DNA of 35,482 nt from Promethearchaeota archaeon (GCA_004524545.1 SDNX01000016.1:1-35482); one strand, 5' to 3'. Positions 16,010 through 25,229 are shown, counted from the first letter of the stretch. Translations and numbers: made by a program. Notes: generated by a model not told the origin, from the sequence alone.

Positions 16010-16543
16010 GTGGTAAAAACGAGACAAGAGAAAGAAAATATTAACTTTAAGATGTTAATACCATCGATAATTTCGTGGGTGTTTATTATCAGCCAGGTTA
16101 TATGCACTTTTATTCTATGGGATAATTACTATGGATTAGATTTTTTGGTTTATATTGGATATACAGTTTGGGTTCTTGCAGCGATTTTTGGAATAGTTCC
16201 CATTTTTCAATTCAAATCTCATGGAGGAGTCAAGGAAGGAGAATCCTATATGAAGACTACAAAGATTGTAACATCTGGTCTGTATGCTATAGTACGTCAC
16301 CCCCAGTATTTAGCGGGGATTTTAATCAGTGTAGCATTAGCCTGTATGTCACAACACTGGCTTGTTGTTGTATTTATCATCCCACCTATAATTCTTACAT
16401 ATTTTGATGCAAAGCGAGAAGATAGACGATTATTAGAAAAGTTTGGTGAAGAATATCGACTTTACAGTAAAAGAGTACCAGGACTTGAACCTATTTCAGG
16501 TTTGATATGTTTTATAGTTCGTTCAACAAAGAAAAAAATCTAG
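16010..16543 (+). CDS. Isoprenylcysteine carboxyl methyltransferase (ICMT)-like membrane protein
   Basis: 177 residues starting at GTG 16010 (an ATG at 16051 is the alternative). Four or five membrane segments are visible. The C-terminal half has the family's cofactor motif: GLYAIVRHPQYLAG (the RHPxY box), then two hydrophobic segments, then EDRRLLEKFGEEYRLYSKRVPG with the paired Glu and Tyr of ICMT/PEMT-type enzymes. These use S-adenosylmethionine to methylate either a carboxyl group of prenylated cysteine or phospholipid head groups, at the membrane. In an Asgard cell with many small GTPases the first role is tempting, but this superfamily is common in prokaryotes with unknown substrates. 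Confidence 0.85.
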   Translation: MVKTRQEKENINFKMLIPSIISWVFIISQVICTFILWDNYYGLDFLVYIGYTVWVLAAIFGIVPIFQFKSHGGVKEGESYMKTTKIVTSGLYAIVRHPQYLAGILISVALACMSQHWLVVVFIIPPIILTYFDAKREDRRLLEKFGEEYRLYSKRVPGLEPISGLICFIVRSTKKKI

Positions 16544-16621
16544 ATTCATGAAGTTGATATTTGCAAAAGTCTAAAATCAATTTCCACACAATTTTTGAAT
16601 CAATCTACTAAATACATCATA

Positions 16622-17632
16622 ATGAAGCAACTCAATTTTTCTGCAATTGGTACTGGAGGAATCTTCAAAACCATTCAATTTATGATTAATAAAAACAAAC
16701 GAGCAAAATTGGCTTGTGTGGTTGATATTAATGAGGAGTCCGCTAAGAAATGGGGCGAAAAATTAAATGTCCCTCACTGTTGTTCAACGGATGAGTTTTA
16801 CGAGGAACACTGTGAAGACATTGATGCTGTATACGTTGCCACACCACATTTCACTCATACTGCAATGTTGGATGATGCGATCGATAACAATATCAATGTT
16901 TTCATCGAAAAACCCCTTACTACCAATCTTGAAGATGCAGTTCGAATCGTAAATAAGGCAGAAAAAGCCGGAGTAAAAATCGGCGTAGATTTTCAGAACC
17001 GATATAACCCCCAAGCAGTCAACATGGCACGAGCCGCTCAAGAGGGGTACTTGGGTAAAATAATGTATGGAACTGTAAATATCCCTTGGAAACGAACCCA
17101 AAAGTATTATGATGTTGCTTGGAGGTCAAAATGGGATACTGCAGGTGGAGGAACTCTCATCACTCATGCGATTCATATGATTGATATTTTGATTTGGGCG
17201 TTAGGGAACCCTATTTCTGTCACAGGAAAATTTGCTACACGAAAGCACGAAATTGAAGTGGAAGATGTTGGCATGGGGATCATTGAATTTGAAAGTGGTG
17301 CAATTGCACAAGTGCTCAGTTCTGCAGCAAATGATCCTGGAGCGGGAACTCATCTCAGTATTTTTGGGGAAAAAGGAAATGTTATTTTTGGAGGATCAAT
17401 TTTATCCCAAACAAGATGGCAACGTATTAAACGCAAACGCTATCCACTTAACATTAAAGGCTTACCCTTGCATTACTATAAAATTGTTGATGCGTTCATT
17501 AGTTATGTTATGGATAATAAACCCTTCAACGCTACGGGCCGTGATGCGTTACCAATTACTGCAGTTATTGAAGCGATCTATAAATCCAGTAGAACAGGTA
17601 AAGAAGTAAAAATTGATACTTCGATTTTCTAA
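16622..17632 (+). CDS. Gfo/Idh/MocA family oxidoreductase
   Basis: 336 residues from ATG 16622; a TTG nine codons upstream is in frame but adds a charged lead with no place in the fold. The Rossmann N-terminus reads FSAIGTGGIFK, then VVDINEE (Asp binding the adenine ribose), VYVATPHFTH and the conserved EKPLTTNLEDA with the EKP lysine. The C-terminal substrate domain includes GGGTLITHAIHMIDIL with the catalytic His pair. The family oxidises or reduces sugars, inositols and related polyols with NAD(P). It is unlinked in any obvious operon; the inositol phosphatase and sugar isomerase nearby suggest cyclitol or sugar metabolism as a possible context. Confidence 0.92.
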   Translation: MKQLNFSAIGTGGIFKTIQFMINKNKRAKLACVVDINEESAKKWGEKLNVPHCCSTDEFYEEHCEDIDAVYVATPHFTHTAMLDDAIDNNINVFIEKPLTTNLEDAVRIVNKAEKAGVKIGVDFQNRYNPQAVNMARAAQEGYLGKIMYGTVNIPWKRTQKYYDVAWRSKWDTAGGGTLITHAIHMIDILIWALGNPISVTGKFATRKHEIEVEDVGMGIIEFESGAIAQVLSSAANDPGAGTHLSIFGEKGNVIFGGSILSQTRWQRIKRKRYPLNIKGLPLHYYKIVDAFISYVMDNKPFNATGRDALPITAVIEAIYKSSRTGKEVKIDTSIF

Positions 17633-17679
17633 TTTTATCATTTTTTCTAATTTGAAAAGTTTTTCTCCTTTTTCTTTAT

Positions 17680-20600
17680 TCACCAGTAGGTATTCACATA
17701 TTTATTGTATTCATGTAAAGACTTCACTGGCACATTCTGGTAATATTCTGCTAGAGTTTTTATTCCCCTATCTTTTAAATCTGCAAGAGCCTCCACTAAC
17801 GATTCCAACATTTGCATATTTGTGATTACAGGAATGTTGAATTCTACAGCCTTTCTACGAATAATGTACTCATCCTCAGTAATAACAGAATTATCCGGAT
17901 TTTTATGTGCTTGAGGAATATTTATGACGAGGGAAAGTTCTCGACTCAAAATTGAATCCATAATGTTCGGTTTCTTCTCAGGTTCTCTGACTTTATGCAA
18001 AGTGTGTGCATTAATTCCGTTAGAAGATAGTACATCAGCAGTATGAGGAGTCGCATATATCGTATGACCTAATTTGGCAAGGATTTTTGCTGCGGGAATA
18101 ATGGCTTGTTTCAGTTCTTGACCAGCAACAGTGATCAAAATGTTTCCAGGTTCAATGGGTACTTTAAATTCCGCTGAGATTAACGCTTTTATCAACGCAT
18201 CTGAAAAATCCTCCCCTATTGCTGCGCTCTCCCCAGTTGACATCATCTCAACTCCCAATATCGGATCGGCTCCATCTAGTCGCATGAAAGAAAACTGGGG
18301 AACCTTAATTACATCATAGGGTGGAATCGAATGCTTTAACAAATTTTCAGGGATTTTTCCCCCCATAATAACTTTCGCAGCAAGCTTAATTATATTGATG
18401 CCTATGCTCTTACTGACATAAGGCATTGACCTAGAAGAGCGTAAATTCATTTCTATCACATAGATTCTTGAACCCCGAACTAAAAATTGAATGTTGAAGG
18501 GCCCTCTTACATTCATTTCAAGTGCAATTCTTTTAGTAATTTGCTGGATCTTTTCCCACATTTTAAATGGTAGAGAAGGCGCAGGTAAGCACATTGTCGC
18601 ATCCCCCGAATGGACACCTGCATTCTCTATATGTTCTACAACCGCGGCTATGAAAACATTCTCGCCATCCGCTACTCCATCGCATTCTATCTCTCTGGCA
18701 TCAGTGTAAAATTTGGTGATTACAACCGGATTATCTTTGGATACAATGGCAGCAAGTTGTAAAAAGTCCATCAATTCTTGTTCGTTATCTGCAACTCGCA
18801 TCGCTGCACCTGATAACACATAGGAAGGTCGGACTAGCACAGGATATCCAATCTCTTCCGCAAATGAAATCGCATCTTTTAATTCTCGAAGTTCTGCCCA
18901 TTGAGGTTGATTTATCCCTAGTTCATCCATTATTTTTCCAAATTTCATACGATTTTCTGCATTATCAATGTCCTCCCCAGTCGTCCCCAGTATGTGGATG
19001 CCCCCAGCTTCATAGGCCTTACGATATTTGGTGAATTCATGAGTTATATTATTCCCAATTTGCCCCCCCACAGAAGTAATCAAACCATCCGGATATTCCT
19101 TATGGACAATATCAAGAATCCTTTCCGCACTCAATTCTTCAAAATAGAGTTTATCGCTTTCATCATAATCAGTACTAACCGTTTCGGGATTGTAATTGAT
19201 CATAATCACCTCATCGACACCATTCTCGCGGAGAGCGTTAGCCATATTGACACAACCCCAGTCAAATTCAACGGAAGAACCAATACGATATACACCAGAA
19301 CCTAATACCACAACTCTCTTCTTTCTATCTTGTGTAATTACACTGATTCGTTCTTCTTTGGTTTCGTAATGCAAATCATCAGAAGTGCCACCATATGTAA
19401 TATATAAGTAATTTGTGGATGCAGGCCACTCAGCAGCAAGAGTATCAATCTGTTTAGTCACAGGGTATATCTCATTTTTATGTCGATATTTTCGGACGAC
19501 ATGCGAATCTGTACCCATACATCGGGCAATTTGACCGTCGGAGAATCCGTATCGTTTTGCATATCGAATTGCTTTTGCTTTAAGAGAATTTGACGTTTCA
19601 TCATTAATGTCTCTCAACATAGTATCGATTTCGAGGGTATGTTGAACCTTGTGGAGAAACCACTTGTCAATTTTTGTCAGCTCATGCAGTTGGTCAATAC
19701 TAATACCTTTTTTCATTGCAACGGGTAACAATAAAAAGCGGATATCTGTTGGATGAGAGAGTTCATATTTCAAATCTTGTAACGGGATTTGCATCCAATT
19801 GGATTCTAAGTCATTGTTTACAAGACCCCGCATTCCAGTATTAAGCATTCTAATGGCTTTTTGAAAAGCTTCCTCAAAATTCCTTCCAATTCCCATTACC
19901 TCACCTACACTCTTCATTTGAGTGCCAATTCTGCGTGAAACACGTCTAAATTTCTCCATATTCCACCGGGGAATCTTAATCGCTACATAATCTAAAGCAG
20001 GTTCAAAACACGCTGTTGTAATGTTTGTTACTTTATTTCTCAATTCAACTAAAGTATAACCTAACGCTAACTTCGCCGCAACGTATGCTAAAGGATACCC
20101 CGTTGCTTTACTAGCTAGTGCAGAACTCCTACTCAACCGTGCATTGACTTCTATTGCTACATATCGTTTAGAATTTGGATCGAGAGCATATTGGATATTA
20201 CACTCTCCGATTATTCCTATATGTTTGATAGCTTTTATTGAAGCAGTTCGCAACATTTGGTATTCTTCATTCGTTAATGTTTGACTTGGTGCAATAACGA
20301 TTGATTCTCCCGTATGAATCCCCACAGGGTCAAAATTCTCCATATTGCATACCGTAATAGTGTTATCGTTCCAATCCCTAACCACTTCATATTCTATCTC
20401 TTTCCAACCACCCACATATTCTTCCACCAATATCTGAGATATCACTGATTGAGCTAAAGCTTTTTCTACGAGTTCTTCAAATTCTTCTTTATTATGAGCA
20501 ATTCCTGAACCTTGACCCCCAAGTGTATATGCTACCCGAATCATTAATGGAAAACCAATTTCTTCAGCAATTTTCCATGCGTCTTCCTTTGTGGTGGCAG

Positions 20601-21042
20601 TTGCTGATTTACAGATCCCTACACCACATGCAATCATGGATTGACGGAATAATTCTCGGTCTTCTGTATCTTTAATGGCTTGAATAGGTGTTCCTAATAC
20701 TCTAACATTATATTTTTCTAAAATTCCCTTCTCAAATAGTTCTACACCTACGTTTAAGGCTGTTTGACCACCGAATGAGAGCATAACGCTATCTGGTTTT
20801 TCTTTTTGAATAACTCGTTCCACAAATTCCGCAGATATGGGGAGTAGGTAAGTTTGGTCAGCGAGATTTGGATCAGTTTGGACGGTTGCAATATTAGGGT
20901 TAATTAAAACGGTATAAATTCCTTCTTCTTTCAAAGCTTTTAATACTTGTGAACCAGAATAATCAAATTCACCTGCTTGGCCAATTCGAATCGCTCCAGA
21001 ACCTAGAACAAGCACCCGTTTGATGTTTTTGTCAATGGACAC
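17680..21042 (-). CDS. carB: Carbamoyl phosphate synthase large subunit
   Basis: 1120 residues, about 45 longer than the E. coli enzyme. The order is: first ATP-grasp half (KRVLVLGSGAIRIGQAGEFD at the start), oligomerisation region (about 400-550), second ATP-grasp half (KRVVVLGSGVYRIGSSVEFD), and an MGS-like allosteric domain from about 950. Both halves keep the duplicate VEVNARLSRSSA and IEMNLRSSRSMP metal-binding motifs. It makes carbamoyl phosphate from glutamine-derived ammonia, bicarbonate and two ATP. The start is GTG, overlapping the carA stop by one base, with GGAGGA 8 nt upstream. The oligomerisation region differs in sequence from bacteria but nothing looks broken. Confidence 0.97.
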   Translation of the reverse strand: MSIDKNIKRVLVLGSGAIRIGQAGEFDYSGSQVLKALKEEGIYTVLINPNIATVQTDPNLADQTYLLPISAEFVERVIQKEKPDSVMLSFGGQTALNVGVELFEKGILEKYNVRVLGTPIQAIKDTEDRELFRQSMIACGVGICKSATATTKEDAWKIAEEIGFPLMIRVAYTLGGQGSGIAHNKEEFEELVEKALAQSVISQILVEEYVGGWKEIEYEVVRDWNDNTITVCNMENFDPVGIHTGESIVIAPSQTLTNEEYQMLRTASIKAIKHIGIIGECNIQYALDPNSKRYVAIEVNARLSRSSALASKATGYPLAYVAAKLALGYTLVELRNKVTNITTACFEPALDYVAIKIPRWNMEKFRRVSRRIGTQMKSVGEVMGIGRNFEEAFQKAIRMLNTGMRGLVNNDLESNWMQIPLQDLKYELSHPTDIRFLLLPVAMKKGISIDQLHELTKIDKWFLHKVQHTLEIDTMLRDINDETSNSLKAKAIRYAKRYGFSDGQIARCMGTDSHVVRKYRHKNEIYPVTKQIDTLAAEWPASTNYLYITYGGTSDDLHYETKEERISVITQDRKKRVVVLGSGVYRIGSSVEFDWGCVNMANALRENGVDEVIMINYNPETVSTDYDESDKLYFEELSAERILDIVHKEYPDGLITSVGGQIGNNITHEFTKYRKAYEAGGIHILGTTGEDIDNAENRMKFGKIMDELGINQPQWAELRELKDAISFAEEIGYPVLVRPSYVLSGAAMRVADNEQELMDFLQLAAIVSKDNPVVITKFYTDAREIECDGVADGENVFIAAVVEHIENAGVHSGDATMCLPAPSLPFKMWEKIQQITKRIALEMNVRGPFNIQFLVRGSRIYVIEMNLRSSRSMPYVSKSIGINIIKLAAKVIMGGKIPENLLKHSIPPYDVIKVPQFSFMRLDGADPILGVEMMSTGESAAIGEDFSDALIKALISAEFKVPIEPGNILITVAGQELKQAIIPAAKILAKLGHTIYATPHTADVLSSNGINAHTLHKVREPEKKPNIMDSILSRELSLVINIPQAHKNPDNSVITEDEYIIRRKAVEFNIPVITNMQMLESLVEALADLKDRGIKTLAEYYQNVPVKSLHEYNKYVNTYW

Positions 21043-22253
21043 TAGTTTTTTCCTCCATTACTATTACCAGTTAAGGTGCGTTGAGTGAACGCTTGCACTG
21101 CCATATTGCGCAGAAACTCATCAAACAAGAAAGTTGTGTCTTCTGGTCCCGGATATCCTTCAGGGTGAAATTGTACTGTAAAAATTGGTTTAGTTGGATG
21201 ATAGACTCCCTCATTTGTTAAATCATCTGCATTTTCGAATAATGGTAAAAACCCTGTATGAGATTGTCTTAAAGACTCGGTATCTACTGCAAAGCCATGA
21301 TTTTGACTGGTTATATACGCCTTTCCGGTGCGTTTATCTACCACGGGTTTATTCCCACCACGGTGGCCATATTTTAATTTGTAAGTATCCCCACCTGCTG
21401 CTAGCCCTAAAATTTGATTCCCCAAACAAATGCCTAATGTCGGGATGGAGTTTTCAATTAAATTTTCGGCCATTTCTATGGTTTCAGTGCATCTTTTCGG
21501 ATCCCCAGGGCCATTACTAATAAAAACGCCATCGGGATGATACTTCATTATGTCTTGATAACTGGTATGATAAGGAACAAGAATTATCTTTAGATTTATC
21601 TTTATGAGTTCCCGAAGAATGTTATTCTTAATTCCGCAATCCACAGCGACTACTGTACCTATAGTTTCTCTGCCATTATAGATAATAGGTTCTTCGGTAC
21701 TGACTTCTTGTACGAGATGACGCAAATTAGGATCTTCAACTTGGGCTACTTGCTTTAAGATCTCTTCCTCGGATAGTATTTTCTCTTCGGATTCATAGAC
21801 TTGTAATAAACCAGTTTGTACTCCCTCAGTTCGTAAAATTTTTGTGAGCTCACGGGTATCAATTCCTTCTATTCCAGGTATTTTTTCTTCCACAAGAAAT
21901 TCATCAATTGATTTTATGGACTCATAATGCGAGGGAATATTGCATTTTTCATGCACTACGAATCCTGAACACTTAATTGAGTTACTTTCAAACCATTTCT
22001 GGATCCCAGATGCATCCTTTTCCCACGAAGGCACCCCATAATTTCCAATTAGAGGATAAGTTAAGGAGTAGATTTGCCCTTGATTGCTTGGATCTGTTAA
22101 AGCTTGGTTATATCCCGTTGCAGTAAATGTTGTGAACACTACTTCCCCATTTGTGTTAGCTGTAGCACCGAATCCATCGCCATAAAAGATTCTTCCATTT
22201 TGGAGTGCTAGAACAGCTGGTCGCTTGTTTCTAAGAACGTCGAGAGATATCAT
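21042..22253 (-). CDS. carA: Carbamoyl phosphate synthase small (glutamine amidotransferase) subunit
   Basis: 403 residues from ATG 22253. The frame extends to ATG 22304, but the extra 17 residues precede the normal family start (about 12 residues before the VLALQNGRIFYGDGFGA block), so I take the inner start. The N-terminal domain is followed by a class I amidotransferase: VVAVDCGIKNNILREL, FISNGPGDP, the nucleophile Cys in LGICLGNQ, and the His-Glu pair in VQFHPEGYPGP. It releases ammonia from glutamine and channels it to CarB. Its final codons contain the Shine-Dalgarno of carB, coupling synthesis of the two subunits. Confidence 0.96.
   Translation of the reverse strand: MISLDVLRNKRPAVLALQNGRIFYGDGFGATANTNGEVVFTTFTATGYNQALTDPSNQGQIYSLTYPLIGNYGVPSWEKDASGIQKWFESNSIKCSGFVVHEKCNIPSHYESIKSIDEFLVEEKIPGIEGIDTRELTKILRTEGVQTGLLQVYESEEKILSEEEILKQVAQVEDPNLRHLVQEVSTEEPIIYNGRETIGTVVAVDCGIKNNILRELIKINLKIILVPYHTSYQDIMKYHPDGVFISNGPGDPKRCTETIEMAENLIENSIPTLGICLGNQILGLAAGGDTYKLKYGHRGGNKPVVDKRTGKAYITSQNHGFAVDTESLRQSHTGFLPLFENADDLTNEGVYHPTKPIFTVQFHPEGYPGPEDTTFLFDEFLRNMAVQAFTQRTLTGNSNGGKN
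21051..21056 (-). promoter_or_regulatory. Shine-Dalgarno of carB inside carA
   Basis: GGAGGA on the minus strand, 8 nt before GTG 21042-21040. TAG of carA and GTG of carB share one base, so translation is likely coupled. It also fixes the GTG as the carB start. Confidence 0.75.
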
Positions 22254-22416
22254 ATCTAAAAGGGTATGACCTTTAGAATACAAATAAAGATTACTACAGA
22301 TCATAATTTTCAGATTAGTAGTAAGGTTTTTTTGAGATGGATCGTTACAAAACTTCTCTTATTATGAATTTAGAGATGGATTTTGTCGGTTTTAGATCTT
22401 AATCCTCATGTTGGAT

Positions 22417-22425
22417 TTTTTATAG
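22417..22425 (+). promoter_or_regulatory. TATA box for the short-chain dehydrogenase gene
   Basis: TTTTTATAG centred 26 nt before ATG 22447. The predicted transcription start coincides with the start codon, hence a leaderless mRNA. Confidence 0.5.
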
Positions 22426-22446
22426 TTTGGAAGCTTCATTTTCGTA

Positions 22447-23277
22447 ATGTCAAATATTGTCATCACTGGTAGCACACGAGGTCTCGGTTTAGCATTTGCC
22501 GAGAAATTTTTAAAGTTGGGGGATAATGTAGTAATTTCATCAAGAAATAAGAATTTAGTAGAACGCATAACGCAAATTCTTCAACAAAAATATCCTAATC
22601 AAGTTGAAGGAATAGTCGCTGATGTATCAAAGTACGAAGATGTGGAAAAACTTGCTGACTATGCAATTTCTAAATTTCGGTATATCGATATTTGGATGAA
22701 TAACGCAGGAATGGCACCTACTTCTTTAAAAGAATTTCATGAATTAAATCCAGAGAAGATCCAAGCCACAATTGATACCAATATCTTAGGTACTCTGTAT
22801 GGGACGCAAATCGCAATATCTAAAATGTTGAGGAAAGGAGGTAAGATCTATAATCTTGAAGGTTTTGGATCTAATGGAGATGTTCGAAAAGGAATGCAAG
22901 TCTATGGTACTACCAAGAATTCTATTGCCTATATCACAAAGGCTCTATCCCGCGAATACAAGAAAACAAATGTAAAAATTTGCTCTATTCAGCCCGGTAT
23001 GGCAGTTACTAACCTTATAATCGGCGAACCGGGGACAAAATTTGATAAAAGTGCGTATTGGGTATTCAATGTGATTTCTGATACCACAGAAAATATTGCT
23101 GAGAAGCTAGTTCCCATGATGAAGTCAAACACTAAAGGGAATAAAGTCTTGAAATACACCTCAACATTGAAAACGATTTGGAAATTTTTCACATCATGGA
23201 GATTTAAAGATCGATTTTTTGACTCTGAGGGCAACCTAAAAATTCAAAAAATTGAAGATAAAATTTTACAAGAGTAA
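22447..23277 (+). CDS. Short-chain dehydrogenase/reductase, NYC1-like
   Basis: 276 residues. The dinucleotide site is VITGSTRGLG (TGxxxGxG), SSRN after the second strand favours NADP, NNAGMAP marks strand 4, and the catalytic pair is VYGTTK (YxxxK). The stretches GGKIYNLEGFGSNG and KKTNVKICSIQPGMAVTNLI resemble plant chlorophyll b reductase NYC1/NOL and their prokaryotic relatives more than classic fatty-acid SDRs; that comparison is from memory. The catalytic Ser is displaced (FGS), as in that group. The C-terminal 60 residues are basic and aromatic and may touch a membrane. The substrate is unknown; chlorophyll metabolism is not implied. Confidence 0.88.
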   Translation: MSNIVITGSTRGLGLAFAEKFLKLGDNVVISSRNKNLVERITQILQQKYPNQVEGIVADVSKYEDVEKLADYAISKFRYIDIWMNNAGMAPTSLKEFHELNPEKIQATIDTNILGTLYGTQIAISKMLRKGGKIYNLEGFGSNGDVRKGMQVYGTTKNSIAYITKALSREYKKTNVKICSIQPGMAVTNLIIGEPGTKFDKSAYWVFNVISDTTENIAEKLVPMMKSNTKGNKVLKYTSTLKTIWKFFTSWRFKDRFFDSEGNLKIQKIEDKILQE

Positions 23278-23315
23278 AATTCTGTTTTTCTCGCTATTTT
23301 GGGCTCTCTCTCAAA

Positions 23316-23324
23316 TTTTAAATA
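23316..23324 (+). promoter_or_regulatory. TATA box for the small unknown gene
   Basis: TTTTAAATA, predicted start about 23346, 12 nt before GTG 23358. It supports the reality of the short gene that follows. Confidence 0.4.
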
Positions 23325-23357
23325 AGCAAAATGACTTTAATATTATAGTGAGTTAGC

Positions 23358-23600
23358 GTGAAGTCTTCCTATCTAGAAATCCTAAAAGAATATCCTCAAG
23401 ATACTGAGTGGGCACGAGACTGGTCCAAAATCACCGAAGTTTTTGACACGATAGATTACCTAGAAGAACTTTTTCAGTCATTTGATGTCACATATTTACG
23501 GGAACTCCAGCAACAAATGTTAATCCTCAATCTTAAAAAATATGCTTGGTCGCTTCAAGGATTGATTTTAGAAAAATATAGTGATAGACGAACCGATTAA
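23358..23600 (+). CDS. Small hypothetical protein, helical
   Basis: 80 residues from GTG 23358. I do not recognise it. It is acidic and predicted almost wholly alpha-helical: an amphipathic opening SYLEILKEYPQD, a Trp-rich turn TEWARDWSK, then a long helix around FDVTYLRELQQQMLILNLKK and YAWSLQGLILEK. There is no signal peptide, membrane segment or Cys. A good TATA box stands at the right distance, and the gene runs convergently into the first gelsolin-like gene, sharing 3 bp of stop codons. It could be a small regulator or partner, but nothing shows it. Confidence 0.5.
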   Translation: MKSSYLEILKEYPQDTEWARDWSKITEVFDTIDYLEELFQSFDVTYLRELQQQMLILNLKKYAWSLQGLILEKYSDRRTD

Positions 23601-24322
23601 TAATTCGTCTCTTGAGGTTCCATCGGTGCTTGCTTTTGGCGTTCCAGTTCAATTTCTTGCGGAGTTCTTCGTCTTAATAATTCTGTAAGAGCAATTTTGT
23701 TAAAACTGAATAATATTCGGGGAATATACTTATCAAATAAATATGGTCCATCAGGAACGCTTTCGCTCAATTCTATTAATTCTTCTTCTTGAATGATCTG
23801 TCCATTAATATGTTTATCCGTTACGTTATATTTGAATACTTTTTCATTGACAACCACTAGTTCTCTTTTATATTCAATAGGCAGTTTGGATTTTGCCAAA
23901 ACCAAGAGGATTTTTTCACGTTTCAAGAGATCGAGTAATTCATAGTCCTTTTCATCCGCAATACGTCCAGAATCTTGAACACCTTCTTGGTTTAGGTCTT
24001 CTTCTTCTTGCATTCCTACCATGATTTTAAATGCCAGGGGTTCAGATCCATCATCGATAGTGGAGATTTTCATAGCTACAACGCCTTTGTCTCGTACAGA
24101 TGGCGCCAGTTTCGCAGTTAGAAATTTCATTCGCGTTGAAGTTTCACTCCCATGCCACGCCCAAGCTTTAAAATGATTTGCATCTAAGAACAATAGTGAG
24201 AACGCAGGATCCAATAATTCATATAGTTTCACCTTTGGGTCTACGTCTAACTCCTCGAATTCACCTGCTTCATCGTTTAACTGAAACACTTGAATGGGTT
24301 TTTTATCTTTTTCAATTGACAT
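23597..24322 (-). CDS. Gelsolin-like protein with C-terminal unknown domain (paralogue A)
   Basis: 241 residues. Residues about 7-105 form one gelsolin-type repeat: PIQVFQLNDEAGEFEELD, then strand SLLFLDANHFKAWAWHGSE, the long helix STRMKFLTAKLAPSVRD, and the closing EPLAFKIMV. The aromatic-Trp-Gly-x-Glu turn before the helix matches the WVGKxA signature of gelsolin. In eukaryotes and tested Asgard proteins these domains bind and sever or cap actin filaments, some with calcium. Residues about 125-230 are a second conserved region, KSKLPIEYKRELVVV through VPDGPYLFDKYIPRILFSFN, with no family I can name. It is a close copy of the gene at 24488. No signal peptide: cytosolic. Confidence 0.85.
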   Translation of the reverse strand: MSIEKDKKPIQVFQLNDEAGEFEELDVDPKVKLYELLDPAFSLLFLDANHFKAWAWHGSETSTRMKFLTAKLAPSVRDKGVVAMKISTIDDGSEPLAFKIMVGMQEEEDLNQEGVQDSGRIADEKDYELLDLLKREKILLVLAKSKLPIEYKRELVVVNEKVFKYNVTDKHINGQIIQEEELIELSESVPDGPYLFDKYIPRILFSFNKIALTELLRRRTPQEIELERQKQAPMEPQETNY

Positions 24323-24368
24323 TTTGTTTTTCTCGATTTATGGTATTGACAAAAAGAATCGTATATAG

Positions 24369-24398
24369 GGAAATTAGTTTTTCGATCTTAAAAATTTA
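24369..24398 (-). promoter_or_regulatory. 30-bp element shared with gelsolin paralogue B
   Basis: Matches 25230-25259 at 29 of 30 positions. On the minus strand it reads from TAAATTTTTAAGATCG to AAAACTAATTTCC. Here it starts 47 nt upstream of the gene; next to it (24361-24368) lies a second TATA-like sequence, CTATATAC, on the minus strand. Confidence 0.5.
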
Positions 24399-24487
24399 AA
24401 CAATTACACAAAGAGTGAGAATTTTAAGAAATATACATGGCTATAAAAAAGAATAGTAATTAAAAAATTAGGGGACCGAGGGATCAC

Positions 24488-25222
24488 CTAAAAATTCATC
24501 GAATCGGAATCGATATATGCTGATTTTCTCCGTTCCATTTCAATTTCTTGTGGAGTCCTAGGTCGAAGTAATTCTAATAACGCAAGATTATTATAACTCA
24601 TTAAAACACGTGGTATATAGTCATCAAAGGTATAAGATCCATCAGGAACGCTCTCAGTCAAAGGGATTAATTGTTCTTCTTGAATTACGTGTCCATTCAC
24701 GTGTATGTCTTGAACTTTATATTTGAAGACTTTGTCTTTCACAATGACTAGCTCCCGTTTATATTCTATAGGGAGTTTAGTTTTTGCAAGTACGAGTAAG
24801 ATTTTTTCACTTTTCATTAAATCTAGTATTTCCTTATCGATAACTGGTGGGCGAATTGGATCCGGTTCTGGTTCTTCATCTATGTTTACTTCTTCTTGCA
24901 ATCCCACTAAAATTTTGAATGCCATAGGCTCATTATCGTCATCTACAGTGGTTAATCTCATTGCAGTTCCATGTCTATCACGGACTGACGGTGCTAACTT
25001 TGCAGAAAGAAATTTCATTCGTGTAGAAACTTCTGAACCTTGCCAAATCCACCCCTTAAAATTATTAGGATCTAAAAAGAGAAGGCTAAATGTCGGATCT
25101 AATAACTCATACAGTTTAACTCCAGGATCTAAATCTAATTCTTCAAATTCTCCCAATTCATCATTTAACTGGTAAACAGATACGGGTTTTTTATCTTTGT
25201 TAATCTCGAATTTTTTGGACAC
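24488..25222 (-). CDS. Gelsolin-like protein with C-terminal unknown domain (paralogue B)
   Basis: 244 residues from GTG 25222. The same plan as paralogue A: a gelsolin-like repeat at about 13-110 (PVSVYQLNDELGEFEELD, LLFLDPNNFKGWIWQGSE, STRMKFLSAKLAPSVRD, EPMAFKILVG), an acidic Pro-rich linker around 112-127 (NIDEEPEPDPIRPPV), then the second domain at about 128-235 (KTKLPIEYKRELVIV, VNGHVIQEEQLIPL, SVPDGSYTFDDYIPRVL, LLELLRPRTPQEIE). The linker is longer than in A. Long identical runs in both domains show a fairly recent tandem duplication. A promoter-like element lies only 8 nt from the start, so the mRNA is nearly leaderless. Confidence 0.85.
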   Translation of the reverse strand: MSKKFEINKDKKPVSVYQLNDELGEFEELDLDPGVKLYELLDPTFSLLFLDPNNFKGWIWQGSEVSTRMKFLSAKLAPSVRDRHGTAMRLTTVDDDNEPMAFKILVGLQEEVNIDEEPEPDPIRPPVIDKEILDLMKSEKILLVLAKTKLPIEYKRELVIVKDKVFKYKVQDIHVNGHVIQEEQLIPLTESVPDGSYTFDDYIPRVLMSYNNLALLELLRPRTPQEIEMERRKSAYIDSDSMNF

Positions 25223-25229
25223 GATAAAT

